Assembly: GCA_963793095.1 (NCBI GenBank)
Contig: CAWBYY010000011.1
Coordinates: 744,001-808,000 of the forward strand
DNA: 64,000 nucleotides
Origin: CAVWDI01 sp963793095
Lineage (GTDB): Bacteria; Chloroflexota; Anaerolineae; Anaerolineales; UBA4823
Reading direction: 5' to 3'
In this document: piece after piece, positions 25,162 through 34,490 of the stretch
Layout of the letters: every line of letters begins with the position of its first letter
Numbering within the stretch: the stretch's first letter is position 1
Program-made: the position numbers and the translations under genes
The notes under the pieces: generated by a model
Told to the model about the DNA's origin: nothing
The model's input: the letters and a program-made list of their open reading frames with translations, nothing else
Database searches by the model: none

Positions 25162-25839
25162 TCATCTGGATTTATTGTACACCAGATCGTATAGGTAGAA
25201 CCGGCCTTGCTTACCCTGGATCTGGCCTCGTCGGAAATTTACCCTTTTCGATAATAGCGGGCCTTCATAGACAAAGGTATGAAATTCCCCGTTCTCCCCG
25301 CAGGGGTCCACCGACTGCGGCAGTTCAGCGAGCAGGGAACGGTCGTATTCCCGGCCTGCGAAACTCCTGTTGAGCTGTTTGGTATCCACGCAAGAGATGA
25401 TTGCCCTGTAGCCAAGATTAATAAAATTCTGGCTGAGCGTTTTGGTATCTCTTCCCCACAGGGGAAATATTGCCTTGAGACCGATTTGGCTCAAGTTCCG
25501 CTCGCGGTAAGCTCGAATAACCTCCAGGAAGATGTCGCCGAAGACAACACCGGTCACCCCGCGATCCAGCCAGTCCTGCATAGCCCGTTGCATTGTTTCC
25601 CGGTATGTATCATCGGTGCAGTGATCCGGGATCGCAACAACATCGAGCGGGTATCCGAGCGATCGGGCCTGTGTTTCGAGCAGTTTCCGGGGTGTTCCAT
25701 GCATGGATACTCGCTCATTTTGTTCCGAAATTGTTGAAAATAAGGCCGCGATGCTGTACTGGTCCAATTTCTTGATTTCATGCATGGCGAGGGTGCAGTC
25801 TTTGCCGCCGCTCCAGGCGAGGATCAGGTTCTCTTTCAT
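25162..25839 (-). CDS. Diphthine-ammonia ligase-like ATP-binding protein (PF01902)
   Basis: The 225-residue PP-loop protein starts LILAWSGGKDC, the adenylation motif of the ATP pyrophosphatase superfamily. It has the family pattern TGVVFGDIFLEVIRAYRE and the C-terminal GENGEFHTFVYEGPL. In archaea and eukaryotes the family amidates diphthine on EF2. Bacteria lack diphthamide, so the bacterial role is unknown, perhaps an amide ligation in B12 or other metabolism. It lies 8 bases upstream of a cytosolic unknown gene's stop, suggesting cotranscription with the two genes upstream. Confidence 0.8.
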   Translation of the reverse strand: MKENLILAWSGGKDCTLAMHEIKKLDQYSIAALFSTISEQNERVSMHGTPRKLLETQARSLGYPLDVVAIPDHCTDDTYRETMQRAMQDWLDRGVTGVVFGDIFLEVIRAYRERNLSQIGLKAIFPLWGRDTKTLSQNFINLGYRAIISCVDTKQLNRSFAGREYDRSLLAELPQSVDPCGENGEFHTFVYEGPLLSKRVNFRRGQIQGKQGRFYLYDLVYNKSR

Positions 25840-25846
25840 TTCTTAC

Positions 25847-26524
25847 TCAGATAATCCGATCTTCTGTCTCCCAGGCATGGTCGAGGGTGTGCCAGGCGGA
25901 CCGCCGCAGGAAGTAGCGGACCGGCCAGATCACCCCGCCGCGCGGCCCGCTTTCAGGCAGTCCCTTTTTCACGGCAGAATCAAGCGCCTCCAGCACCGCT
26001 TTTCTCGCCATGGTCAGTTCTTCAGTTAAATCCAATTCTTCATGGCGCTTGAATTTCCATCCCAGGCGCCCCAGGTAAGCCCGTTCGGCTTCGGTTATAT
26101 GCTCGATTATCTTATCCAGGTCGCGACCGCCGCCGCGTGGCCCCTTCTTCAGTTCCTTCCCCGCCGCGGAAGCCGCAGCCCGGTCAAATGCGGCCCAGCA
26201 GGCTTCCAGGATGGACTTCTGCAGGTCTAATTCCTCCCGGGTGAGCGCTGCCCGGTCGCTTTCAAAGATAAATCCCGGGGAACCGAAGTCGGTGGTGGCG
26301 TCCCCGCCTGCCTTTTCGACTATGGATAAGCCAGAGATATCTAAAGGTGGGCTGAAATCAATTCCGCCAATTTGCAGGACCTGCGCGTAGCGTGGCCCGT
26401 AATCGACCAGCGCCTGCAGGGCTGAATCTGGACCGGAGCCGCTCCGGCACCAACCGGGCCAGTCCAGCGCCCCGGCGAAGGTCTTCTTTTTTCCGGTTTC
26501 CAGGAAGATCTTATTTGGATTCAT
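25847..26524 (-). CDS. DinB-like helical protein of unknown function
   Basis: The ATG at 26524 overlaps the end of the upstream GNAT gene by 14 bases. The 225-residue product has an N-terminal region with DWPGWCRSG, a middle LDKIIEHITEAERAYL and the ending WPVRYFLRRSAWHTLDHAWE, a pattern shared with DinB-like four-helix proteins whose histidines bind a divalent metal. Here the candidate ligands are the His residues in IIEHI and TLDHAWE. Enzymatic role unknown (some are thiol S-transferases). It is likely cotranscribed with the GNAT gene and the PP-loop gene. Confidence 0.6.
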   Translation of the reverse strand: MNPNKIFLETGKKKTFAGALDWPGWCRSGSGPDSALQALVDYGPRYAQVLQIGGIDFSPPLDISGLSIVEKAGGDATTDFGSPGFIFESDRAALTREELDLQKSILEACWAAFDRAAASAAGKELKKGPRGGGRDLDKIIEHITEAERAYLGRLGWKFKRHEELDLTEELTMARKAVLEALDSAVKKGLPESGPRGGVIWPVRYFLRRSAWHTLDHAWETEDRII

Positions 26525-27275
26525 ACTCGTAAATAGTATAGTCCCTTTCGGTTCGAAATCCCAGTTTCTGGGCAACCCGGATGGAAGCCAGGTGGTCCGC
26601 CTCACAGCTCCAGATAACTTCCAACCTGCGCTGCCGGCAAATTTCGATCAAGTAGGCGCTGGCGATCGGGGCATAGCCCCTGCCGCGGTAATTTTTGCGG
26701 GTGAGGGCGCCGATCTCCGCCTTATTATTCCCCACTGCGGAAGCATAGGCTTCGACCAGGATTTCTTTTCCCCGCAGAAGACAAAGCCCGATCCCGTGTT
26801 CGAAAAAACTCTCTTCACTTCCGGCGTAATGGATCATTTCAGAGCGCCATTCACATTGACGGAAAAGGGTGCGATCCATTGGCTGGATGGCGGCGCTGTC
26901 CGGCAGGCTGTTTCTCAGGTCGAGCAGGGTTCTGGAGTCGGGGTCGCATCCCCTGAATTCGCGCCGCTCGATAACCTGGGGCTCGGAGGCATTGGGCGCC
27001 GAGAGGCTGGAATGAACCGGCCACACCAGCCAGACCGGTCCTTCCTTTAAGAACCGCGCAACAGCCTCATCGAGGAAATTCTGCTTTGTTCCCCTGCTGA
27101 AATAAGTCAGGGCGGCATCCGTCCTGAGCACACACTGATCCGGATGGTTCCGGTCCTCTACCAGCGCCCTGCCGCCGTATTTTCCTTCCAGGACCGCCCA
27201 GAGGGCTGGGCTGTTCGGCAGGTCCGGGTCGAACAATTCCTGGAGCCGCTCATCCGCAGGTGGAAAAGTGTACAC
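26511..27275 (-). CDS. GNAT-family acetyltransferase
   Basis: The 254-residue protein starts with GTG at 27275. The N-terminal half is variable. The C-terminal GNAT domain shows VGNNKAEIGALTRKNYRGRG (acetyl-CoA pyrophosphate loop), ASAYLIEICRQRRLEVIW and the final SIRVAQKLGFRTERDY. This matches the PF12746-like subgroup of unknown substrate. It overlaps the downstream DinB-like gene by 14 bases, so the two are probably translationally coupled. A short ORF lies directly upstream. Confidence 0.78.
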   Translation of the reverse strand: MYTFPPADERLQELFDPDLPNSPALWAVLEGKYGGRALVEDRNHPDQCVLRTDAALTYFSRGTKQNFLDEAVARFLKEGPVWLVWPVHSSLSAPNASEPQVIERREFRGCDPDSRTLLDLRNSLPDSAAIQPMDRTLFRQCEWRSEMIHYAGSEESFFEHGIGLCLLRGKEILVEAYASAVGNNKAEIGALTRKNYRGRGYAPIASAYLIEICRQRRLEVIWSCEADHLASIRVAQKLGFRTERDYTIYEYESK

Positions 27276-27276
27276 C

Positions 27277-27441
27277 TCAGTCCCTGGTTTCCTTTTCGAT
27301 TAATGGGCGGATTTCCGGAAGCAACACCCGCCACAGACTGGTTGAATGGGCGATATGCCGGCGCTCGCTGACCTTTCGGTCTTCGATCCAGCATATCACC
27401 AGGATCGGGAAGCTTACAGGCCTTTTTTCAACTGCATTCAT
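27277..27441 (-). CDS. Short ORF upstream of the GNAT gene
   Basis: A 54-residue frame starts at ATG 27441 (MNAVEKRPVSFPILVICWIE) and ends with TGA one base before the GTG of the GNAT gene. The end LPEIRPLIEKETRD looks like a natural helix, and the stop/start arrangement suggests coupling. It could encode a small protein or an antisense of nothing. No family is recognised. Confidence 0.4.
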   Translation of the reverse strand: MNAVEKRPVSFPILVICWIEDRKVSERRHIAHSTSLWRVLLPEIRPLIEKETRD

Positions 27442-27776
27442 CCTGCTTCACTCCCGCCGGCTGAATTCCAGCCCGGTTCAATTATAACAAGGGGCTGTTC
27501 CCATCAATTTTAAAACTGTAAATGGGATTTTTAATCCAGACCGCCCGGAACGCTCTTCCCATTAAACGGGCTTCATTTATAATCTCCGGGTAACAATTTG
27601 TCTTCAATCTATCCGGAGATTTTTATGGAGCTGTTTATGAGCAAAACATACTTAACCCTGGCGGCGGTCAGTCCCGGGCTGCCGTATACCATTTTTGTAA
27701 CTTTTATAATGCAGAATGGTTCTGAATTCCCGCTTTTTCTGTTTGTCCGTGGAAAGGCGCTCACCGGTGGTACGCA
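27442..27776. other. Divergent intergenic region
   Basis: It holds the 5' sides of the GNAT unit (minus) and the metallo-hydrolase gene (plus). A 60-codon plus-strand frame at 27,598-27,780 ends on the metallo-hydrolase start (ATG within GTGAAACTG context). I do not count it, as its codon use and composition look random. There is no clear promoter or hairpin. Confidence 0.3.
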
Positions 27777-28613
27777 GTGAAACTGAGCGTCCTGCTGGAT
27801 AACAACACCCTGATTGACCGTTATTTCCTGGGCGAGCCGGGGGTTTCGTATTACCTGCAGGCGGATGGGCAAAAAGTGCTGTTCGACGCCGGCTATTCGG
27901 ACGCTTTTATCCGGAATGCGCACAAACTGGGGATCGACCTGCTGGACCTGGACTATGTGGTGCTTTCGCACGGGCACCTGGACCACACCTGGGGGCTGGC
28001 GGCGCTGGTGCGGCATTTTGCCGGGGCGCGCAGTGAAAAACGGGATGTGAAAAGACCGCGCCTGGTCGCCCACCCGCAGTCTTTTTGCCCCCGGGTCGAT
28101 AAGCATGGGGTGGCGACCGGGTCGCTGCTGGGCGAGGCGGAACTGGGGGAATATTTTGAGCTTGATCTTTGCCGGGAGAAGCGCTTTCTGAGCGAAAACC
28201 TGGTCTTCCTGGGGGAGATCTCGCGCGAAACCGATTTTGAAGCCCGAGAACCGGTCGGAAAAATCCGGGTGGAAGGGGTTGAACAGGACGATTACGTGCT
28301 GGACGATTCAGCCCTGGCATACAGGTCGCAGTATGGGTTGGTTGTGGTCAGCGGCTGTTCCCACTCCGGCATCTGCAACATCATCCGCCAGGCACAGCGG
28401 GTGTGCGGGCAGGAACGTATCCTGGATGTGATCGGCGGCCTGCACCTGATGGGGCCCGAATCAGTCCAGCTGCTCAGGACGGTCGATTTCTTTAAGAAAT
28501 TGATGCCTGACAGCCTGCACGCCTGCCACTGCACGGACCTGAACGCCAGGATCGCCCTTTCAGGGGCGGCTGGTTTGAAGGAAGTCGGGGTCGGGCTGGA
28601 GTTGCAATATTAA
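27777..28613 (+). CDS. Metallo-beta-lactamase-fold hydrolase, DHPS-like family
   Basis: 278 residues starting at GTG 27777. Metal ligands are visible as HGHLDH (about residue 62), HSG in VVVSGCSHSGICNI and GGLHLMG. The CSHSG and HACHCTD motifs are typical of the methanopterin-related '7,8-dihydropterin-6-methyl...phosphate synthase' subfamily of metallo-beta-lactamases, widespread in bacteria with uncertain substrates. It is cytosolic. Another metallo-hydrolase of a different subfamily lies at 33,291. Confidence 0.78.
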   Translation: MKLSVLLDNNTLIDRYFLGEPGVSYYLQADGQKVLFDAGYSDAFIRNAHKLGIDLLDLDYVVLSHGHLDHTWGLAALVRHFAGARSEKRDVKRPRLVAHPQSFCPRVDKHGVATGSLLGEAELGEYFELDLCREKRFLSENLVFLGEISRETDFEAREPVGKIRVEGVEQDDYVLDDSALAYRSQYGLVVVSGCSHSGICNIIRQAQRVCGQERILDVIGGLHLMGPESVQLLRTVDFFKKLMPDSLHACHCTDLNARIALSGAAGLKEVGVGLELQY

Positions 28614-28618
28614 ATAAG

Positions 28619-28958
28619 ATGAATGTAAAAAGTTCTTTATCCCGCAATCCCTGGATCGCTGCTCTGCTCTCGCTTTTTAGTTCCCGGATTGGGTCAGATG
28701 TATGCAGGCCGGGGTGGGCGCGGCGCGGCGGTCCTGGCGGTTTTGATCGTGGCTGGCAGCCTGAACGCTATCTGGCTCAGCCTGTATAATCTCAGCGACC
28801 CGCTGGTTGCAAATGCCGCCTGGACCTACTGCCTGCCGAGAATCCTGCATGACCTGTTTGTTGCGTATGGGGTTATCTTCTGGATCTGGGGGGTTGCGGA
28901 TGCATATAAAGTCGCCAAAAAAAGCTTCGATATAGGAATTGGAGGCCCAGAATTATAA
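28619..28958 (+). CDS. TM2-like small membrane protein (one frameshift)
   Basis: ATG 28619 opens MNVKSSLSRNPWIAALLSLF and hits a stop after the T-run at about 28,675. One base shift continues with PGLGQMYAGRGGRGAAVLAV, the hallmark of small TM2/DUF-type membrane proteins, then two further hydrophobic segments (about 28,730-28,800 and 28,850-28,900) and a basic tail (DAYKVAKKSFD). The break sits in CTTTTTAG, a homopolymer typical of read errors. It follows the metallo-hydrolase gene by 5 bases and probably shares its transcript. Confidence 0.65.
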
Positions 28959-29300
28959 AATACCCGGAAAGCACCCCGGAAACCGGGGATAAAAATCCTG
29001 CGGCAAGCGGATTATCAAGTTGCTTACTTTATGGGTCGGCTGGATTTCTGAGGGACTGCCGACTATTCGCGGGTAATTTATGCTGGAGGTCCCTTTCGGG
29101 ATTGGATACCTGATGGCCTGTTATCCAGCCCAGTATGAATCTTTTTGAAATTGGTTCTGGAGATGCCCCCCGCCGTGAAGAAATCCAGCGAAATGTTCAT
29201 AACACTGGCTTTCAAAGGGGAAAGATCGCTTAGCTATGTGACCGCGGGGCTCTCGGCTCGCAATGCCTATATTTCAACCTGCGCACCGCGAAATAATCAA
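28959..29300. other. Gene-free stretch
   Basis: No supported gene on either strand. An inverted repeat CCCCGGAAACCGGGG (28,973-28,987) could act as a terminator for the plus-strand unit, but there is no T-run. The remainder is featureless. Confidence 0.35.
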
Positions 29301-29618
29301 TCACTCGATTTCGTACGGTTCAAGCTCGCTGATCACGTCACGGTTGTCGCGGCGGCCCATGATGGACAGGATCACAAATACCGCGGTTGCGATCAGGATG
29401 ATGCCAACGATCACCCCAACCGCCCCGGCGACCAGGGCAGCCTGGGGCTCTTCCTGGCCCAGGAAATTGATCTGGTCTGCGGCGTAAATGCTGGCGGGGA
29501 TTGCGATCATCCCGAAACACACCATTACAATTCCGAGCGTTCCGCACAGGATGGTCACGGTTGCTATCGTGAAGACTACGATTGGCCGGTCCTGTTTCAA
29601 TTTGGTATTATCTCCCAT
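29301..29618 (-). CDS. Two-helix membrane protein, unknown
   Basis: The 105-residue protein has two membrane spans (about residues 14-40 and 60-86), a Gly/Ala-rich helix in the second and an acidic C-terminus (DVISELEPYEIE). Start ATG 29618 follows GGGAG. I see no functional motif. Confidence 0.55.
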   Translation of the reverse strand: MGDNTKLKQDRPIVVFTIATVTILCGTLGIVMVCFGMIAIPASIYAADQINFLGQEEPQAALVAGAVGVIVGIILIATAVFVILSIMGRRDNRDVISELEPYEIE

Positions 29619-29833
29619 TGTTGCATTGATTATTGTTGATAACGGTTTCTGTGAAATTATTATACAATTGATTATCCGGGTTGCAAGGCTGGGTTCTGCT
29701 AATCTTCAGTTATCCGGTTGCGTTTTACGGGCTGGTTCTGCTCAAATGGGTCCAACCCCGGGCGGCAGTTCGCAGCGGTATATAGTTAAATAGGAGAGAG
29801 TAGATTGATTACCTTTTTTATGGCCGGGGGAAA

Positions 29834-30532
29834 ATGGGAGTTCAAATGAACGATGATTACCACATAGATCTCGAGGAATACAGCCTGGAAATGTTCCAGC
29901 ATGACCTGGAGACCAGGTACATAACCCCCAGCCGGGCGTCATTGAAGGAGGACATCCCGGGGCGTTTTGCCTTGATTGAAGCCCAGGGGATCGCCAACCT
30001 GGGACAGTTGAACGGGGCGCTCAAGACCACTAAAAAAATTGAAGATTTCTCGGCCCGGTCCGGCCTGCCGCTGGACTACCTGGTGCTGCTGCGCCGGGAG
30101 GTCAACAGCTACCTGCCAAAGCCCTTTGACCTGGCAAAAGTGCCGGGGGTCAACCTGGATCATATCGCCGCCCTGGCCTCAGCCGGCATAAAGACCACCC
30201 GCCAGATGTTCCAGCACGGCATAACCAGGGCGGGCCGTTCTGAGCTGGCTGCCCAAACAGGCATATCTGAAATCAGTCTGCTGGAATTGGCACGCCTTTC
30301 GGACCTGGCCCGCATCTGGGGCGTAGGGCCGGTTTTCACCCGCATCCTGCTGGAAGCCGGCTACGATTCGGTTGCAAGGGTTGCAGGAGCCGATCTGGGA
30401 GTAATGTATGCAGAAGTGAACCGGCTCAACCGGGAGAAAAAATATACGCCCATCATGGCGAGCCAGCAGGAGGTCGGGATGTGCATTGAATACGCCCGGA
30501 TCCTGCCCCAGGTCCTGGAGGTTTCTATTTAA
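29834..30532 (+). CDS. DUF4332-like helix-hairpin-helix protein
   Basis: The 232-residue cytosolic protein contains two helix-hairpin-helix-like units in the DUF4332 style: IEAQGIANLGQLNGALK with DFSARSGLPLDYLVLLRREV, then DLARIWGVGPVFTRILLEAG with VARVAGADLGVMYAEVNRL. Such proteins are thought to bind nucleic acid nonspecifically or act as scaffolds. An internal ATG at 29846 (MNDDYH) is an alternative start, and the GGGAG before 29834 is weak. Its stop overlaps the stop of the convergent LysM/M23 gene by 4 bases. Confidence 0.72.
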   Translation: MGVQMNDDYHIDLEEYSLEMFQHDLETRYITPSRASLKEDIPGRFALIEAQGIANLGQLNGALKTTKKIEDFSARSGLPLDYLVLLRREVNSYLPKPFDLAKVPGVNLDHIAALASAGIKTTRQMFQHGITRAGRSELAAQTGISEISLLELARLSDLARIWGVGPVFTRILLEAGYDSVARVAGADLGVMYAEVNRLNREKKYTPIMASQQEVGMCIEYARILPQVLEVSI

Positions 30533-32184
30533 CGGACCACGATTGAGGTGCGCGGCCCGTTTACATTGGCGACCACCAGCTGCTCGCCTTTCTGCATGCC
30601 TCCCTTGTAATTGAGTTCATCTGCGAACACCTCCCAGCCGCTCAGGATAAACGGTACGCTCCCGTCCGCCGGGAGCCACTCCCCGTTATACTTGCGGGCG
30701 ATATGCACGTGGGTCCCGGTGTTTACACCCCGTTCGCAGGACGGGTGTCCCAGGCGGTCGTCGAGCCGGACAGCTTTGCCTGCCCGGGTAAGGCTCTCCT
30801 CCGCAAGGTGCAGGTAAAGGATGCTCCAGCCGCTGCCCTCGAAGCGGTCGCCGTCCAGGTCGATCACCGCCACGTTGTGGGCGGAGCGGGTCAGGTAGCC
30901 GTCGGTCGAGGCGGTCACCCAGGCTCTGGAGACCTCGCAGGCTGGTTCCCCGGTCACCGGGGCGAAATCCAGCGCCCCGCGCGGGCTGCCGTCGTTCCAC
31001 GAGTAGTGCGGTCCGCCGGTCAGGCTCCAGCGCTCACCGGGCTGGAAGGGCAGTTCCAGCTCGGGTTGGACCAGTTCCGCCTCCAGCAGGGGCTCGACCG
31101 CAGCAGCCCGCTCCCACACGCCGGGGAACATTTCCTGGTACAGCGCGAGAAAACCCTCCGGCCCATAAAGGTTGTTCGCCCAGCGGCCCTGGTCGTAGAA
31201 CAGCGAAAACAGGTACTGGATCCCGTACGTGCCGGCGTTAAGCTGCGGATTGAGGCGCCCCCGCTCCCGGTCTTTGAACTTTAACTCCTTGATAATACCG
31301 GCCCGCCCGCCGTAATAGCCCTTGTTGATCTGGGTTGCGCACATCACCAGTTCGAAGTAAAGCCCTTTTTTGCCTGATACCCGCAGGCCGATCGGATACA
31401 GCTTATCGACCGGTTCGGGCGGCTCGCCCAGCACCCAGCCGGAACGCTGCTGCAAAAAAGCCAGCAGCAGCATCGGGTTGACCGACGATTCGGTTGAAAC
31501 CTTTTGGATGATTTCTGCCCCGGTCAGCCAGCGGTCGTAGACGTGCTCGCGGTGGCGGCTCAGGTAGCCTCCGGAGGAATCGATGTATTCCTGGATGGAA
31601 AAATCCGCCGCTGAGGGCGAGTAGACCACCTCACTGTCCGGCAGGAGCGGCTGGTAGGGCAGCGTGTTCCGGATATACCCTGGAATGGTCAGGGACTGCC
31701 CCGGCGGCAGCAGCCCATCGCTTTTGAGTTTCTCATCAGAGCGAACCTGTTCGGGGGGGACGCTGAAACGGGCGCTGATATATTCGAGCGTGTCGCCGGA
31801 TTGGATGTAATAAAGGAATTCCTCTTCTGTATCGTCAGCCTCGCTGTTCAGGAAAAATTTCGCTTCCACCCCGTCCGGGTATGGGCTGCCCGATCCTGTC
31901 TGGAGGGGTTCAGGGCTGGGTTCAATATCTGGTTCCGGTGTCCCGTTCTGGGGGGATTCCTGCGTTACTGCAGGCGTTCCGCTTGAACCTGGCGGGATAA
32001 GGTATTCCGCTTCTGTGGGTATGCTCTGAGCATCCGCAACCGCAGTCAGGGTCTGCGCCACGATCACCCCGAGCTGGATCTGCTCCCCCTGGTCCAGCCG
32101 GGCGCCTGTTAACGGCGGCAGGCTGCAGGCGATCGATATCAGGATCCAGATCGAGATTACGAATTGGAGCGGTTTTAATTTCAT
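30529..32184 (-). CDS. LysM/M23-type cell-wall lipoprotein
   Basis: 551 residues. The signal peptide ends in a lipobox (SIAC at about residue 20), then a Pro/Glu/Thr-rich linker. Residues 125-168 form a LysM-like peptidoglycan-binding repeat (YYIQSGDTLEYISARFSVPP). The middle has a lysozyme-like helical domain (VNPMLLLAFLQQRSGWVLGE). The end is an M23-type beta-hairpin peptidase fold (SPRGALDFAP, and THVHIARKYNGEWL, giving the HxH zinc ligands). The protein would be anchored outside and act on peptidoglycan; a missing first His ligand may make the M23 domain a binding module. It stands alone. Confidence 0.8.
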   Translation of the reverse strand: MKLKPLQFVISIWILISIACSLPPLTGARLDQGEQIQLGVIVAQTLTAVADAQSIPTEAEYLIPPGSSGTPAVTQESPQNGTPEPDIEPSPEPLQTGSGSPYPDGVEAKFFLNSEADDTEEEFLYYIQSGDTLEYISARFSVPPEQVRSDEKLKSDGLLPPGQSLTIPGYIRNTLPYQPLLPDSEVVYSPSAADFSIQEYIDSSGGYLSRHREHVYDRWLTGAEIIQKVSTESSVNPMLLLAFLQQRSGWVLGEPPEPVDKLYPIGLRVSGKKGLYFELVMCATQINKGYYGGRAGIIKELKFKDRERGRLNPQLNAGTYGIQYLFSLFYDQGRWANNLYGPEGFLALYQEMFPGVWERAAAVEPLLEAELVQPELELPFQPGERWSLTGGPHYSWNDGSPRGALDFAPVTGEPACEVSRAWVTASTDGYLTRSAHNVAVIDLDGDRFEGSGWSILYLHLAEESLTRAGKAVRLDDRLGHPSCERGVNTGTHVHIARKYNGEWLPADGSVPFILSGWEVFADELNYKGGMQKGEQLVVANVNGPRTSIVVR

Positions 32185-32297
32185 ATAATCCCGGAATACA
32201 CTATCGCAGTTCGTTGAATTCTAGATTTCTTTTTACAAGCCTGGTTTTCATTATTTATTATTAAGCTATCCTGCAGAAATGCTGTCTGAAAGTAAAG

Positions 32298-33236
32298 TCA
32301 AATCGGATTGAGCAAGAAATAGGTGCTGAACAGAATGATCGTAAAAATTGTATAAATTGTCAGGACGTTATTAACATAGCGCTTCTCACTGGACAGCTCG
32401 GGACGCATATAAAGCGGAATGATAAAGGGCGGGGGCAGAATCAGGAGTGTGAATATGGCAGCCTGAAAATATTCATTCAAACCCATTAATCGCTGGACAA
32501 CGAAAGCGCTTAATAGTATTGCCAGCGGGAGCAGCAGCACCAGCCTGAGGCCGGTTACTGAGATCGCCTCGCCCATCCCGCTGCGGTCAAACTGGATCCC
32601 ATAACCCACTATCAGTAAAATTAACGGCACAGTGAGGTTGCCCAGGTATTCAAGTGCGGTCATAACCCCGCCTGTTAGCGGCAGCCGGTACAACATTTCT
32701 GTAAGGCCCAATAAATTCACCAGTATTCCCCCCAGGATGGCGATAATGACCGGGGATTTGAGAAAGGACGCCAGAAGAACCCGGTTATTCTGAATGCCGT
32801 CCCTCTTTTTTAGAAGTAACGCCAGAAATATAAACCAGATAAACAACTCGTGACCCAAATCAACAATCGCGATATATCCGATCTTATCCAGACCGTAGGC
32901 GCTCCCGTACAGGCTGATGCCTAACATACCGTATTCGAATCCCGTCATCAGGAACGGGAAATATTCATGCCCGCCGCCAAAACGAGGCGCAAGCAGTTTG
33001 CCGAGCCAGTACAATATCACGCAGAGCGAAAAAGTCAGGATAATAAAGAAAAGAAATTTAATTTCCAGGTCGACTTGCAGGAAGGACAGGAACAAAACAG
33101 CCGGCAGCGCCAGGTTTACAACAAGTTTTTTAATGTCATCAATGCTGTTTTCACTGATGAAATTCCTGCGGCGGAGCAAATAACCCAGAAATACCAGCAG
33201 CAAGATTGGAAGAACCTGGTTGATTATGTCGCTCAT
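32298..33236 (-). CDS. AEC-family (auxin efflux carrier-type) transporter
   Basis: The ATG at 33236 (MSDIINQVLPILLL) is preferred over an upstream TTG. The 312-residue protein has about ten membrane spans in two five-helix halves. Each half shows the AEC pattern, such as LVVNLALPAVLFLSF in the first and LTVPLILLIVGYGIQF in the second. Members export organic acids, such as malate, or auxin-like compounds by proton antiport. The substrate cannot be read from sequence. It is single and upstream of the metallo-hydrolase. Confidence 0.82.
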   Translation of the reverse strand: MSDIINQVLPILLLVFLGYLLRRRNFISENSIDDIKKLVVNLALPAVLFLSFLQVDLEIKFLFFIILTFSLCVILYWLGKLLAPRFGGGHEYFPFLMTGFEYGMLGISLYGSAYGLDKIGYIAIVDLGHELFIWFIFLALLLKKRDGIQNNRVLLASFLKSPVIIAILGGILVNLLGLTEMLYRLPLTGGVMTALEYLGNLTVPLILLIVGYGIQFDRSGMGEAISVTGLRLVLLLPLAILLSAFVVQRLMGLNEYFQAAIFTLLILPPPFIIPLYMRPELSSEKRYVNNVLTIYTIFTIILFSTYFLLNPI

Positions 33237-33290
33237 GTTTCGATCCGGTTTAACAACACCCAATGAAAAATTTTACCGGGAAAGGGCCAA

Positions 33291-34265
33291 TCAGCTGGAA
33301 CCGTTCAGTTGATGGCGCTTATATATCCGGTAACCGGCGGTTAACTGCTTCACGATCCTACCCAGCAGTTTGTCTCCAGGGTCACCCGGCTCTCCGCGGA
33401 TTAACCTCTGGAACCGATTGGCTAACCCGGGCAGTGTCCGGTTCCCGGAAGTCGGTTCTTTGCTGGGCGGGATATCCCGCTTGATCACCCTCATGACCAT
33501 CTCAACCATGTAGCCGGTATCATCCAACCTGTTTTCGTTCTCTTCAAACAAAGCCCACCATTTCTGGCAGTTGGCAGCCGCCTCCGCCAGGATCGAGCGG
33601 GCTTCTTCGCCCTTGATAACCCCGAAATGGCCCAGGCACAGGCTGTCGTACTCGACCTCAGCCAGGTAATCGATCGTGTTCTGGAAGGCGAGCGGGTCCC
33701 AGGCTGGCGGTTCAAAAGGCGGCAGGAACAGCCCGCCGGCGAGCTTGCTGCCGAGCGCGTCCCCGATAAAAAAATTGCCCTGGGTCTCGTCCAGCACGCC
33801 GATCTGGTCGTCGGTGTGGCCGGGCAGGGCATGGATGCGCAGGGTGGTGCCGCCCACGGTCAGCTTTTCGCCGGGTTTGATCGGGACGACGTCCGTTATT
33901 GCCCGGTATGGCCCGTAGTCGAAGTCCCGGTTGTAGGTCTCGTCCGCCAGCAGGGGGATGGTCTGCGGGGAAGCCAGCAGGTCGAATCCTTTTTTCATCT
34001 TGGCAGCATGCTCCCGCAGTACCGGGATGCCCTGGGTGTGGTCGTAGTGGGCATGGGTCAGGATGACAATCTCCGGCGGAAAGGCTTTCATTTTTTTGAG
34101 CTTTTTGACCAGTTCCGGCGCTTCCTTGCGGGTGCCGGCGTCGATCAGGACATCCATGCGGTCCCGGATCAGGTAAACTGCCCCCATGCCTGCTACGCCG
34201 TACAGGCCAAAATCGATTAATGTTGTGGTCGGGTTGATGGGTCCGGGTGTGCGGATGGCGGTCAT
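33291..34265 (-). CDS. Metallo-beta-lactamase-fold hydrolase
   Basis: 324 residues. Zinc ligands are visible in order: THAHYDHTQG (about residue 70), LPGHTDDQ (about 150), FIGDALG (about 168) and LCLGHFG (about 210). The extra C-terminal 100 residues are helical with a Lys/Arg-rich end. It resembles quorum-quenching and glyoxalase II-like hydrolases, substrate unknown. The ATG at 34265 is preceded by GGAGCAAACC, a weak site. Cytosolic. Confidence 0.82.
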   Translation of the reverse strand: MTAIRTPGPINPTTTLIDFGLYGVAGMGAVYLIRDRMDVLIDAGTRKEAPELVKKLKKMKAFPPEIVILTHAHYDHTQGIPVLREHAAKMKKGFDLLASPQTIPLLADETYNRDFDYGPYRAITDVVPIKPGEKLTVGGTTLRIHALPGHTDDQIGVLDETQGNFFIGDALGSKLAGGLFLPPFEPPAWDPLAFQNTIDYLAEVEYDSLCLGHFGVIKGEEARSILAEAAANCQKWWALFEENENRLDDTGYMVEMVMRVIKRDIPPSKEPTSGNRTLPGLANRFQRLIRGEPGDPGDKLLGRIVKQLTAGYRIYKRHQLNGSS

Positions 34266-34490
34266 GGTTTGCTCCGGGAAGGGATTGGTACCATTCTACT
34301 ACGGCTGGTTAATAATTCGACCAGGATAGCACTCGCCTGAAATTGAAAGACCTGTAGGGCAGGTTTCCAAACCTGCCGGAAAGTGGTCCCCAAATAAACA
34401 GCGGCAATCCATTTTCAGCCGTGATATGGTAAAACAATAAATGATATTCTGGAAAACCAATCCAAAGCCAAAGTAACAGGCGGTGAAAAG

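Noticed and set aside
28973..28987. CCCCGGAAACCGGGG considered as a terminator
   Set aside because: Short stem with no T-run on either strand; left as a weak possibility only.
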